DNA of 42,419 nucleotides from Streptomyces sp. MH60 (GCF_002939385.1 NZ_MULI01000064.1:1-42419), one strand, 5' to 3'. Numbered from the stretch's first letter, positions 8,642 through 16,139 are shown. Numbers and translations: made by a program. Notes: generated from the letters alone by a model not told the origin.

Positions 8642-8703
8642 CGCGGGCTGCCCTGGGCGGGGACGGCGCACGCTTCGCGGAGCTGGGGAGTTTCCGTAGC
8701 CAT
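8638..8703 (-). CDS. Putative 21-codon leader peptide upstream of hpnC
   Basis: An ATG at 8703 opens a 21-codon frame, beginning MATETPQLREACAV, whose TGA overlaps the hpnC ATG exactly (ATGA). A purine-rich GGGAG lies 11-12 nt before the ATG, whereas hpnC lacks a convincing site of its own. This arrangement fits a short coupling or leader ORF that delivers ribosomes to hpnC. The peptide has one cysteine and no obvious run of a regulatory amino acid. I do not recognise it. It could be chance, so conservation of the stop-start overlap is the deciding point. Confidence 0.45.
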   Translation of the reverse strand: MATETPQLREACAVPAQGSPR

Positions 8704-8803
8704 TGCCGTCACATCTCCCGTTCTACACTGCCGACCCAATACACACTATTTCGGACACGCCGCCCCGCCACCCGCGCGGCAGGCCCGCTCAAGGGTGTCG
8801 GGC

Positions 8804-8809
8804 ATTATC
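8804..8809 (-). promoter_or_regulatory. Candidate -10 element of the hopanoid operon
   Basis: On the minus strand the bases read GATAAT, close to the ideal -10 hexamer and unusual in such GC-rich DNA. It would start transcription near 8797, leaving a leader of about 94 nt before the 21-codon ORF. No good -35 is visible at 17-18 nt, so an activator or another sigma factor may be needed. Inference only. Confidence 0.35.
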
Positions 8810-8846
8810 GCCCCATGTGCCGCGATTCGGGACCGGTCCAGCTTAC

Positions 8847-8856
8847 GTTGTACAAC
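8847..8856. promoter_or_regulatory. Perfect 10-bp palindrome GTTGTACAAC upstream of the hopanoid operon
   Basis: GTTGTACAAC is an exact palindrome about 40 bp upstream of the GATAAT element, in the gap between the ABC exporter locus and the hopanoid operon. The size and the GT...AC ends resemble a dimeric repressor or activator site such as those of some GntR proteins. No regulator gene adjoins it. Confidence 0.3.
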
Positions 8857-8958
8857 TCACGGGCGTCCGTCGGGGTGCACTGCGCATCACAACAACACAC
8901 CGATCGACTTCAAGATTCCTGAGAACGCCAGGAGTTGACGTTTCCTTTGCACACGCGG

Positions 8959-8987
8959 GGCCCCGCCGGAACAGTTCCGGCGGGGCC
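8959..8987 (-). terminator. Hairpin terminator after the ABC exporter locus
   Basis: A perfect inverted repeat with 14-base arms (GGCCCCGCCGGAAC at 8959-8972 and its complement at 8974-8987) lies 13 nt beyond the stop of the ABC ATPase gene. There is no T-run on the minus strand, as is common in Streptomyces. It probably separates the exporter operon from the hopanoid operon downstream. Confidence 0.7.
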
Positions 8988-9000
8988 TCGGCGTGTCGGG

Positions 9001-9789
9001 CTACTTGCCCGTGAACTTCTCGTACTCCTTGAGCACCTCGTCGGTCGGGCCGTCCATGCGCAGCTCGCCGCGCTCCAGCCACAGGACCCGGTTGCAGGTG
9101 TCGCGGATGGACTTGTTGTTGTGGCTGACCAGGAAGACGGTGCCGGCCTCCTTCTTCAGTTCCCGGATGCGCTCCTCGGAGCGGGTCTGGAACTTGCGGT
9201 CGCCGGTGGCCAGGGCCTCGTCGATCATCAGGACGTCGTGGTCCTTGGCGGCGGCGATGGAGAAGCGCAGCCGGGCGGCCATGCCGGAGGAGTAGGTGCG
9301 CATCGGCAGGGTGATGAAGTCGCCCTTCTCGTTGATGCCGGAGAAGTCGACGATGTCCTGGTAGCGCTCCTTGATCTGCTCGCGGGTCATGCCCATCGCC
9401 AGTCCGCCGAGGATGACGTTCCGCTCGCCGGTCAGGTCGTTCATCAGGGCCGCGTTCACACCCAGCAGGGAGGGCTGGCCGTCGGTGTAGACCTTGCCGC
9501 GCTCGGCCGGCAGCAGACCCGCGATGGCCCGCAGCAGCGTCGACTTGCCGGAGCCGTTGGAGCCGATCAGGCCGATGGCCTCGCCCCGGTACGCGGTGAA
9601 GGAGACCCCGCGCACGGCGTGCACCTTGCGCACGCCCCGCGCCGCGTCGTCGGAGCCTCTCTTGAGAATGCGGCTCAGGGCGGCGGTGGCGCTGCCCTTG
9701 CCGGTCCTGGCGCCGTTGACGCGGTAGACGATGTGCAGCTCGTCCGCGATGACCGTCGGCACCCGCTGGTCCTGCTGCTGCTCAGCCAC
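9001..9789 (-). CDS. ABC exporter ATPase, TagH/polysaccharide-export type
   Basis: A 262-residue ATPase subunit. Walker A is GSNGSGKS (76-83), the signature loop YSSGM (166-170), Walker B VLMIDE (187-192), with an H-loop VSHN. The spacing and the ERNVILGGLAMGM region match TagH and other ATPases that export teichoic acids or O-polysaccharides across the cytoplasmic membrane. It starts at a GTG (9789) and overlaps the permease gene by 8 bases. It is the last gene of the surface-polymer locus. It lacks the long extracytoplasmic C-terminal extension of Bacillus TagH, so it resembles the short O-antigen exporter ATPases more. The substrate is not known. Confidence 0.88.
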   Translation of the reverse strand: MAEQQQDQRVPTVIADELHIVYRVNGARTGKGSATAALSRILKRGSDDAARGVRKVHAVRGVSFTAYRGEAIGLIGSNGSGKSTLLRAIAGLLPAERGKVYTDGQPSLLGVNAALMNDLTGERNVILGGLAMGMTREQIKERYQDIVDFSGINEKGDFITLPMRTYSSGMAARLRFSIAAAKDHDVLMIDEALATGDRKFQTRSEERIRELKKEAGTVFLVSHNNKSIRDTCNRVLWLERGELRMDGPTDEVLKEYEKFTGK

Positions 9790-10711
9790 GGCCGTACCTC
9801 TCCTCCGCCTTCCAGAAGTACACGAAGCCGCCCGCGGCGAGGACCACGGCCCAGCCCAGTGCGACCGCCCACACGTGCGGCGGCAGGTTCTCGGAGCCGT
9901 ACCCGTCGATCAGCGCGAAGCGGATCAGGTCCATGTAGACGGCGGCCGGGTTCCACTGGAGCACGTCCGCGAGCCAGGCCGGCTTGTCCTCCAGCATGAT
10001 CGGGATGGAGAACATGACGCCCGACGCGTACATCCAGGTCCGCATGATGAACGGCATCAGCTGCGCGAGGTCCGGCGTCTTGGCCCCCATGCGGGCCACG
10101 ATGAGCGCCAGGCCCATGTTGAACAGGAACTGCAGGACGAGCGCCGGCAGGACCAGCAGCCAGGACAGCGAGGGGTAGCTGCCGAAGCCGATGACCACCG
10201 CGAACAGGACGATCATCGAGGCCAGCAGTTGCTGGAGCTGCTGGAGCGCGAAGGAGATGGGCAGCGAGGCGCGCGGGAAGTGCAGCGCCCGCACCAGTCC
10301 GAGGTTGCCGGAGATGGCGCGCACGCCCGCCATCGCGGAGGACTGGGTGAAGGTGAAGACGAACACCCCCGTCACCAGGAACGGGATGTACACGTCCTTG
10401 GGCATGCCCTTGCCCGCGTTGAGGATCAGGCCGAAGATCGCGAAGTAGACGAACGCGTTCAGCAGCGGGGTGGCCACCTGCCACAGCTGGCCGAGCTTGG
10501 CCTGGCTGTACTGGGCGGTCAGCTTCGCCTGGGAGAAGGCGAGGATGAAGTGCCGCCGGCCCCAGAGCTGACGGACGTACTCCATGAGGGAAGGTCTGGC
10601 ACCGCTCACGGTCAGCCCGTACTTGGCGGCGAGCCGGGCCGGTGTGAGGCCCTCGTCGGGCGACACGGGCTTGGTCATGGCGACCGTGCCGTCGTGCGTT
10701 GTCTCACTCAC
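9782..10711 (-). CDS. ABC-2 type exporter permease, TagG-like
   Basis: A 309-residue membrane protein. After a hydrophilic N-terminal 55 residues there are about six hydrophobic segments, beginning with NAFVYFAIFGLIL and ending with VALGWAVVLAAGGFVYF. The segment FSQAKLTAQYSQAKLGQLWQ is the typical interfacial region of TagG/RfbA permeases. With the ATPase downstream it forms an exporter for a lipid-linked glycan or polyol-phosphate polymer. I chose the GTG at 10711 (protein begins with Ser-Glu-Thr-Thr after the start); an ATG at 10678 would shorten it by 11 residues. Neither has a strong ribosome site. A 98-nt gap with a small hairpin at 10770-10785 separates it from the glycosyltransferase gene. 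Confidence 0.85.
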   Translation of the reverse strand: MSETTHDGTVAMTKPVSPDEGLTPARLAAKYGLTVSGARPSLMEYVRQLWGRRHFILAFSQAKLTAQYSQAKLGQLWQVATPLLNAFVYFAIFGLILNAGKGMPKDVYIPFLVTGVFVFTFTQSSAMAGVRAISGNLGLVRALHFPRASLPISFALQQLQQLLASMIVLFAVVIGFGSYPSLSWLLVLPALVLQFLFNMGLALIVARMGAKTPDLAQLMPFIMRTWMYASGVMFSIPIMLEDKPAWLADVLQWNPAAVYMDLIRFALIDGYGSENLPPHVWAVALGWAVVLAAGGFVYFWKAEERYGRG

Positions 10712-10809
10712 TGGTGGAAACTTTCGTCTTCGGAAACGCTCGGCCGCGCGGGCCTGGCATGGACCTGGTGGCCCCGGTCGGGGCCGGAACGCTCTCGGGT
10801 ACGAGCTTG

Positions 10810-11694
10810 TCAGATCACCGGGGGGCGGCCCAGCCGGGTCAGGCGCCACACCGTACGCCACCGCATGGGCCGGCGGGGACCGCACGGGGTGCCCCAGCCC
10901 TCGCGGAAGCCGCCGAACCAGGCCTTCAGGGCAGGTCGCGACGGCCGGCGCAGCAGGGTGAGCAGCATCCAGACGCCGAGGTAGACCGGGACCAGGAGCG
11001 CGGGGAGGTTGCGGCGGGCGAGCCAGACCCGGTTGCGGGCGACCATGCGGTGGTAGACCGCGTGCCGGGACGGCGCGGTCGTGGGGTGGTTCAGCACCAT
11101 GTCGGACCGGTAGTCGATCATCCAGCCCGCGTCGAGGGCCCGCCAGGCCAGGTCGGTCTCCTCGTGGGCGTAGAAGAACGCGTCCGGCAGCCCGCCGACC
11201 TGGGTGAGGACGCGGGTGCGCACGGCGTTGGCGCCGCCGAGGAAGGTGGTGACCCGGGAGGAGCGCATCGGGTCCGAGGCGCGCAGCCGCGGGACGTGCC
11301 GGCGCTGGGTCTCGCCGGTCTCCGGGTCGGCGATGCGGAAGCTGATGATGCCCAGCTCGTCGTCGGCGGCGAACGCCTGGCGGCACAGCTCGGCGGTGTC
11401 GGTGCGGGCGAGCAGGCCGTCGTCGTCGAGGAAGAGCAGGACGTCGACGTCGCTGCCGCCCGGTCCGAAGGCCTCGATGCCGACGTTGCGGCCGCCGGGG
11501 ATGCCCAGGTTCTCGGGCAGCTCGACGGTGCGCACGCCGTCCGGCACCTCCGGGACGGGCGAGCCGTTGCCGACCACGACCACCTCGACCGGGTCGCCGT
11601 CCTGCTTCGCGACCGAGTCGAGCAGGGCACGCAGCTCCTCGGGGCGGTTGCCCATCGTGATGACGACGGCGCCGACCTTCATGGGCGCGCTCAC
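10810..11694 (-). CDS. Family 2 glycosyltransferase
   Basis: A 294-residue GT-A fold glycosyltransferase. The nucleotide-sugar region is VVITMGNRPEELRALLDS near the N-terminus, the metal-binding DDD lies at 90-92 (LLFLDDDG), and HEETDLAWR carries the acidic catalytic segment of rhamnosyl/galactofuranosyl-type enzymes. A hydrophobic stretch near the C-terminus (LPALLVPVYLGVWMLLTLL) would anchor it to the membrane. The GTG start overlaps the phosphotransferase stop as GTGA, with GCAGG 5 nt upstream. It likely adds a sugar to the polymer or lipid exported by the TagGH pair. The sugar and acceptor cannot be told from sequence. Confidence 0.88.
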   Translation of the reverse strand: MSAPMKVGAVVITMGNRPEELRALLDSVAKQDGDPVEVVVVGNGSPVPEVPDGVRTVELPENLGIPGGRNVGIEAFGPGGSDVDVLLFLDDDGLLARTDTAELCRQAFAADDELGIISFRIADPETGETQRRHVPRLRASDPMRSSRVTTFLGGANAVRTRVLTQVGGLPDAFFYAHEETDLAWRALDAGWMIDYRSDMVLNHPTTAPSRHAVYHRMVARNRVWLARRNLPALLVPVYLGVWMLLTLLRRPSRPALKAWFGGFREGWGTPCGPRRPMRWRTVWRLTRLGRPPVI

Positions 11695-12470
11695 TTCAGC
11701 CTGCTGGAGGCGAGGATGGACACCAGGTGCAGCAGGGTCTGCAGCAGCGCGATGCCGGCGAGTACGGCGGTGCCGAGGCGGGTGAAGAACAGGTCGCCGC
11801 GGGCCTGGTCGACGATGGCGAGGACCAGGATCAGCAGGGACGCCTCGATGCCGAGGATCAGCCGGTGGAACTTGAGCGCCCCGGCGGCCCGGCGGGCCAG
11901 CGCCATGCCGGAGGAGCGGATCTCGGAGGCGGCCTCCTTGACCGGGGGCATCCCGTTCTGGTGCCGGGCGACGCCCACCAGGTCGGTCTCGGCCTTGATC
12001 AGGATCGCGCCGAGGGCGGCCAGGGTGCCGAGGAAGGCCCACAGCCAGTCGATGCGTCCGGTGCCCCAGAGGTCGGCGGCGCGCAGGCCGAGGCCGACCA
12101 GGACGGCGGCGTCGGTCAGGTAGGCGCCGACCCGGTCCAGGTAGACGCCGCCGAGCGAGTACTGCTTCCGCCAGCGGGCGATCTCGCCGTCGACGCAGTC
12201 CAGCAGCAGGTACAGCTGGACCGCGACCACGCCGAGCACCGCGCCCCAGATGCCCGGCACGAGCAGCGCCGGGGCCGCGAGCACGCCGCAGACGGTCATC
12301 AGGTACGTGAGCTGGTTGGGCGTGATCCTGGTGTTCACCAGGTAGCGGTCGATCCGCAGCGAGACCTCGCGCATGTAGAGGCGTCCCGCCCAGTGCTCAC
12401 CGCTGCGCCGGTCCTTGACTCCCGCGGGATGGACGACCGGGCGTAGTTCAGCTACCGATGGCCTTGACAT
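11691..12470 (-). CDS. CDP-alcohol phosphotransferase-like membrane protein with altered motif
   Basis: A 259-residue integral membrane protein of the CDP-alcohol phosphatidyltransferase family. The signature Dx2DGx2ARx8Gx3Dx3D is present as D91, D94, G95, A98, R99, G108 and D112, but the last aspartate is alanine (A116). That aspartate is the proposed catalytic base in characterised members. D120 lies one turn later and might substitute. Hydrophobic segments surround the motif and fill the C-terminus. It overlaps the upstream dehydrogenase gene by 23 bases and the glycosyltransferase gene by 4. It could transfer a polyol phosphate with altered chemistry, or have lost catalysis and serve a structural role. 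Confidence 0.82.
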   Translation of the reverse strand: MSRPSVAELRPVVHPAGVKDRRSGEHWAGRLYMREVSLRIDRYLVNTRITPNQLTYLMTVCGVLAAPALLVPGIWGAVLGVVAVQLYLLLDCVDGEIARWRKQYSLGGVYLDRVGAYLTDAAVLVGLGLRAADLWGTGRIDWLWAFLGTLAALGAILIKAETDLVGVARHQNGMPPVKEAASEIRSSGMALARRAAGALKFHRLILGIEASLLILVLAIVDQARGDLFFTRLGTAVLAGIALLQTLLHLVSILASSRLK

Positions 12471-13509
12471 AGTCGGCGTACAGGTCCTTGATCTGGTCGG
12501 TTTTCAGGTCGAGGTGCTCGAGGATCGTGTAACGGCCGGGCCGCGTCTGGGGGGCGAACTCCACGGCCCGGAAGAACTCCTCGGGCGTGAACCCGATCTC
12601 CTCGGGCAGCACCGGCAGCCCGTGCCGCCGCAGGACCTCGGCCATGTGGGCGGACTCCTCGTGGGCCCCGCGCAGGTACATCGCGAAGGCCGCGCCCAGG
12701 CCGCACTGCTCGCCGTGGGAGGCCGCGCGGGTGGGGAAGAGCAGGTCGAAGGCGTGGTTGATCTCGTGGCAGGCGCCGGAGGCGGGCCGCGAGTCGCCGG
12801 AGACCGACATGGCGATGCCGGTGAGGACCAGTGCCTCGGCCAGCACCTGGAGAAAGTCGTTGTCGCCGATGCCACCGGGGTGCCGCAGCACGGCCTCGCC
12901 GGCCTGCCGGGCCATCGCGGCGGCCAGACCGTCGATCTTCTCGCCCTTGACCCGGTTGGCCAGCTCCCAGTCCGCGATCGCGGAGACGTTGGAGACGGCG
13001 TCGCCGATGCCGGCGCGCACGAAGCGGGCCGGGGCGGCGCGCACCACGTCCAGGTCGATGACGACGGCGATCGGGTTCGGCACGCCGTAGGAGCCGCGGC
13101 CCGCGTCGTTGTCGAGGGTGGCGACCGGGGAGCACAGGCCGTCGTGCGCGAGGTTGGTCGGCACGGCGACCAGCGGGAGGCCGATGCGCGCCGCCGCGAA
13201 CTTGGCGCAGTCGATGATCTTGCCGCCGCCGAGACCGACGACCGCGTCGTAGTGGCCGCCCTTCATGGCGCCGGCCAGCTTGATGGCGTCGTCCAGGGTG
13301 CCGCCGCCGACCTCGTACCAGTCGGCGCCGGGCAGGGACGGGGCGACGCGGTCGCGCAGCCGGGCGCCGGAACCGCCGCTGACGGCGACGGCGAGCTTGC
13401 CCGAGTGGGAGATGCGCTCGTCGGCGAGGACAGCCCCCAGGTCGTCGAGGGCACCCGCGCGGATGTCCACGACGACCGGCGACGGGATGAGCCTCGTCAG
13501 TACTGGCAC
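12448..13509 (-). CDS. Iron-type alcohol dehydrogenase, sn-glycerol-1-phosphate dehydrogenase-like
   Basis: A 353-residue group III (iron/zinc) dehydrogenase. The glycine-rich nucleotide site is GLGGGKIID (92-100). Metal ligands are likely D170 (GIGDAVSN), H248 (CHEINH) and H265 (SHGEQCG). This pattern is closest to AraM/EgsA glycerol-1-phosphate dehydrogenases, which reduce dihydroxyacetone phosphate, and to related enzymes of polyol-phosphate synthesis. The GTG at 13509 has AGGGAG 5 nt upstream; the gene overlaps the cytidylyltransferase by 13 bases and the next phosphotransferase by 23. The pair cytidylyltransferase plus dehydrogenase parallels TarI/TarJ, which make CDP-ribitol, so a CDP-polyol is the likely product of the two. 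The exact polyol is inference. Confidence 0.83.
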   Translation of the reverse strand: MPVLTRLIPSPVVVDIRAGALDDLGAVLADERISHSGKLAVAVSGGSGARLRDRVAPSLPGADWYEVGGGTLDDAIKLAGAMKGGHYDAVVGLGGGKIIDCAKFAAARIGLPLVAVPTNLAHDGLCSPVATLDNDAGRGSYGVPNPIAVVIDLDVVRAAPARFVRAGIGDAVSNVSAIADWELANRVKGEKIDGLAAAMARQAGEAVLRHPGGIGDNDFLQVLAEALVLTGIAMSVSGDSRPASGACHEINHAFDLLFPTRAASHGEQCGLGAAFAMYLRGAHEESAHMAEVLRRHGLPVLPEEIGFTPEEFFRAVEFAPQTRPGRYTILEHLDLKTDQIKDLYADYVKAIGS

Positions 13510-14249
13510 GCGATCTCCCTGCCCTTGGCGAGGTCGTCGTGGTTGTCGATCTCGACCCACTTGACGTCGCCGATCGGCGCCACGTCGACCTTGAAGCCGC
13601 GGTTGACCAGCTCCTGGTAGCCGTCCTCGTAGTACAGCTGCGGGTCGCGCTCGAAGGTGGCCTTCAGCGCGTCGGCCAGCTCCGCGGCGGCCTCGCCCTC
13701 GATGAGGGTGACGCCGATGTACTCGCCGGTCGCCTCGGCGGGGTCCATCAGCTTGGTGATGCGCTGGACGCCCTTGTCGGGGTCGACGACGACCTTCATC
13801 TCCTCCTCGGCGAGGCTCTTCACCGTGTCGAGGGCGAGGATGATCTTCTTGCCGTCGCCGCGGGCGGCGAGCAGGGTCTTCTCGACGGAGACCGGGTGCA
13901 CGGTGTCGCCGTTGGCGAGGATCACGCCGTCCTTGAGGGCGTCACGGCCGCACCACAGGGAGTAGGCGTTGTTCCACTCCTCGGCCTTGTCGTTGTCGAT
14001 GAGGGTGAGCTTGACGCCGTACTTCCGCTCCAGCTCCTCCTTGCGGTCGTACACGGCCTCCTTGCGGTAGCCGACGATGATCCCGACCTCGGTCAGGCCG
14101 ACCTCGGCGAAGTTCGCCAGGGTCAGGTCCAGCACCGTGATGCTGTCCTCCGCCCCCTCGGGGCCGACCGGCACCAGTGCCTTGGGCAGGGTGTCGGTGT
14201 AGGGACGCAGACGCCGGCCGGCGCCGGCCGCCAGCACGAGGCCGATCAT
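13497..14249 (-). CDS. Nucleotidyltransferase, LicC/inositol-phosphate cytidylyltransferase-like
   Basis: A 250-residue nucleotidyltransferase. The N-terminal signature GAGRRLRPYTDTLPKALVPV spans about residues 9-28; a metal-binding aspartate lies in LANGDTVHP; the C-terminal WVEIDNHDDLAKG is typical of phosphocholine and inositol-1-phosphate cytidylyltransferases. It probably activates a small alcohol phosphate with CTP for the CDP-alcohol phosphotransferases on either side. The ATG at 14249 overlaps the stop of the upstream phosphotransferase as ATGA, and the 3' end overlaps the dehydrogenase gene by 13 bases. The frame is open further upstream only as a shadow. A hexose-1-phosphate nucleotidyltransferase cannot be excluded. 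Confidence 0.85.
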   Translation of the reverse strand: MIGLVLAAGAGRRLRPYTDTLPKALVPVGPEGAEDSITVLDLTLANFAEVGLTEVGIIVGYRKEAVYDRKEELERKYGVKLTLIDNDKAEEWNNAYSLWCGRDALKDGVILANGDTVHPVSVEKTLLAARGDGKKIILALDTVKSLAEEEMKVVVDPDKGVQRITKLMDPAEATGEYIGVTLIEGEAAAELADALKATFERDPQLYYEDGYQELVNRGFKVDVAPIGDVKWVEIDNHDDLAKGREIACQY

Positions 14250-16102
14250 GCGGGTTCTCCTTCGTCGTGTACGGCGGGCGCGCCGACCTTGTGGGCGGCG
14301 ACCCAGAAGCGGATGCTCTCGACGAGCACCACGAGTGCCACGGCCACGGCGAGGACCGTGAGCGCGACCTTGAACTGTGTGGCGGTGAGCAGCACGGCCA
14401 GCACGCAGATCACCAGCGTGCGGCCCTCGTGCCCCCCGATCGTCCGCACCAGCCACTGCGGCGGCGCGCCCGCGTCGCCGCGGATGCGGTAGACCGTGTC
14501 GTAGTGATGGTAGGCGACCGCGGCCACCAGCCCGAAAGCCGCCGGAAGGGCCCCGTTCACGTCGGCTTTCGCGGCCAGTACCAGGACGGTGAGGTACTCC
14601 GCGGCCCGGAAGAACGGCGGGACCAGCCAGTCGAGGGCGCCCTTGAGGGGGCGGGCGACGGCGAGCGCCGAGGTCAGCACGTAGACGATCGCGGCGACGA
14701 GCGGCCCGGGGCCGCCGAAGTCGGTGAGGGCGGCCGTCGCGACCACGGCGGCACCGCCGAGGAGGGCGACGGCGGGGGCGGTGAAGCCGGGCAGTCGGCG
14801 GGCGGCGGTGCGCAGGCCCCGGGCGGCCGCCTCGGCGAGCGGTCCCGAGTCGGCGAGGTCGGCCAGCGCCTTCGCCGCCCGGTCGGTGCGCACGGCCTTG
14901 CGGGTCAGCGAGCGCAGGACGCGGCCCGCGGTGGTGTACGTCGCGGAGAACGCGCAGCCGATCAGCAGCGCGTAGAAGGTGATCCGGGGCGTGGTGAGCG
15001 CGGTCAGCACCGCGATCATGGCCCAGCGTTCGCCGATCGGCAGCACGATCATGCGGCGCACCCAGACCGTCCAGCCGACGCTGTCGAGCTTGTCGGAGAG
15101 GGCGGCGGTGGGGCTGGTATTGGCCGAGGCGTCGTGATTGGCCTCGTTGAAGGAGAAGTCGACGACGTGGCGACAGGTCTGGAGGACCATCGCGCCGAGC
15201 GCGAGGGCCCAGACGTCGTCATGGCCGCCGCGGGCGGCTCCGAGGCCGAGACCCGCGTAGTAGGCGTACTCCTTGGCCCGGTCGAAGGTGGCGTCGAGCC
15301 AGGCGCCGAGCGTGGAGTACTGCAGGGAGTAGCGGGCCAGCTGTCCGTCGGTGCAGTCGAGGACGAAGGAGGCGATGAGCAGCACACCGGCGGCGACGAA
15401 CCCGGCGCGAGTGCCGGTGGCGGCGCAGCCCGCCGCTATGAGCGCGGTGATCAGCGAGGCGGTGGTGACCTGGTTGGGCGTCAGCCCGCGCCGCGCGCAC
15501 CAGCGGGCGATGTAGCGGGAGTACGGGCTGATGAGGAAGGTGGTGACGAAGCCGTCGCGGGCCTTGACCGCCGACTTCAGGCGTACGGCCTCGTCGTCGA
15601 CGGCGGCGACGGCCTGCCGTGCCTCGTTGCGGGCCTGCGGGTCGGCGGGGACGGCGGCGACGAGGCTGCCCAGCTCGGGGCGGTGCACGTCCGCGCCGTC
15701 GGCGTCGAGGGCGGTGGTGATCCGGTCGGCGAGGCTGTCCACCTCCCCCACGCTCGGCTTCGCTCGCGCGGGGGCACCCCCCTGCGCGCTGCCGCCGCCC
15801 GCGGAGTTCTCGCGGGCCATCGCGCGGGTCAGTGCCTGGCGGGCGGCCGGCTGGGCGGTCACGGCGCCCGGGATCGCGGCGAGCGGGAAGCGGGGGTCGG
15901 TGAGGCCGAGGCGCAGGGCGTGCGGGTGGCCCACGAAGCGGGCGTCGACCACGGCGACCCGTTCCTCGCCGGGAGCCCGGGCGAGGAGGGTCTCGGTGTC
16001 GGCGGCATCCGAGGCGAGGTGCACGTCGAAGCCCAGGGACCGCAGCTCGCTCTCGATCGACGAACCGGGGACCGGCTGACCGGTGAGGATGGCGGTCGGC
16101 AA
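14246..16102 (-). CDS. Large CDP-alcohol phosphotransferase with DUF5941-like C-terminal half
   Basis: A 618-residue protein. Residues 1-175 are soluble and lack a recognised motif. A CDP-alcohol phosphotransferase domain follows, with the complete motif D249, D252, G253, A256, R257, G266, D270, D274. The C-terminal half has many further membrane segments (VGAPA tail) and matches what I remember as DUF5941. A TTG at 16102 is the only workable start: an in-frame TGA sits three codons upstream and GGGAG lies 9 nt before it. It is the first gene of the seven-gene surface-polymer operon. It probably joins a CDP-activated polyol to a lipid or second alcohol. A Gly/Ala/Ser-rich linker (about 100-122) is encoded by a Streptomyces-type repeat. 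Confidence 0.8.
   Translation of the reverse strand: MPTAILTGQPVPGSSIESELRSLGFDVHLASDAADTETLLARAPGEERVAVVDARFVGHPHALRLGLTDPRFPLAAIPGAVTAQPAARQALTRAMARENSAGGGSAQGGAPARAKPSVGEVDSLADRITTALDADGADVHRPELGSLVAAVPADPQARNEARQAVAAVDDEAVRLKSAVKARDGFVTTFLISPYSRYIARWCARRGLTPNQVTTASLITALIAAGCAATGTRAGFVAAGVLLIASFVLDCTDGQLARYSLQYSTLGAWLDATFDRAKEYAYYAGLGLGAARGGHDDVWALALGAMVLQTCRHVVDFSFNEANHDASANTSPTAALSDKLDSVGWTVWVRRMIVLPIGERWAMIAVLTALTTPRITFYALLIGCAFSATYTTAGRVLRSLTRKAVRTDRAAKALADLADSGPLAEAAARGLRTAARRLPGFTAPAVALLGGAAVVATAALTDFGGPGPLVAAIVYVLTSALAVARPLKGALDWLVPPFFRAAEYLTVLVLAAKADVNGALPAAFGLVAAVAYHHYDTVYRIRGDAGAPPQWLVRTIGGHEGRTLVICVLAVLLTATQFKVALTVLAVAVALVVLVESIRFWVAAHKVGAPAVHDEGEPA
15739..15783. repeat. Streptomyces-type GC-rich hairpin repeat inside a coding region
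   Basis: The block contains CTCCCCCACGCTCGGC, then TTCGCTCGCGCGGGGGCAC, then a run of C. It can fold with the CCCCACGC arm against GCGCGGGG. Similar C-run/CGCTCGGCTTCGCTCGCG/G-run units are, from memory, common between genes of many Streptomyces. Here the unit is in frame and encodes roughly residues 107-121 of the phosphotransferase gene. The match to the known repeat is from memory. Confidence 0.55.
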
Positions 16103-16121
16103 CCGAACTCACTCCCTGGTG

Positions 16122-16139
16122 CCGGCGCCTGGGCGCCGG
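16122..16139 (-). promoter_or_regulatory. Inverted repeat in the leader of the surface-polymer operon
   Basis: CCGGCGCC and GGCGCCGG are separated by two bases, about 20 nt before the TTG start of the operon's first gene, and would form a hairpin next to the ribosome site in the leader RNA. The rest of the 477-bp gap (16103-16579) holds the zitB control sites listed separately. A weak minus-strand -10 candidate (TAACCT, about 16197-16202) is also present. I see no gene in the gap. Confidence 0.3.

Noticed and set aside
8815..8922. A 35-codon plus-strand ORF opposite the hopanoid promoter region
   Set aside because: There is no ribosome site or family resemblance, and the region is better explained as upstream control DNA.
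10770..10785. Short hairpin GGCCCCG-GT-CGGGGCC as a terminator splitting the surface-polymer operon
   Set aside because: The stem is only seven pairs with a two-base gap, and short GC hairpins are frequent here; kept as a note, not a terminator.
9001..16102. An archaeal-type ether-lipid pathway, prompted by the glycerol-1-phosphate-dehydrogenase-like gene next to isoprenoid genes
   Set aside because: No prenyl-glyceryl-phosphate synthase or geranylgeranyl reductase gene is present, and the exporter and glycosyltransferase favour a surface polymer.
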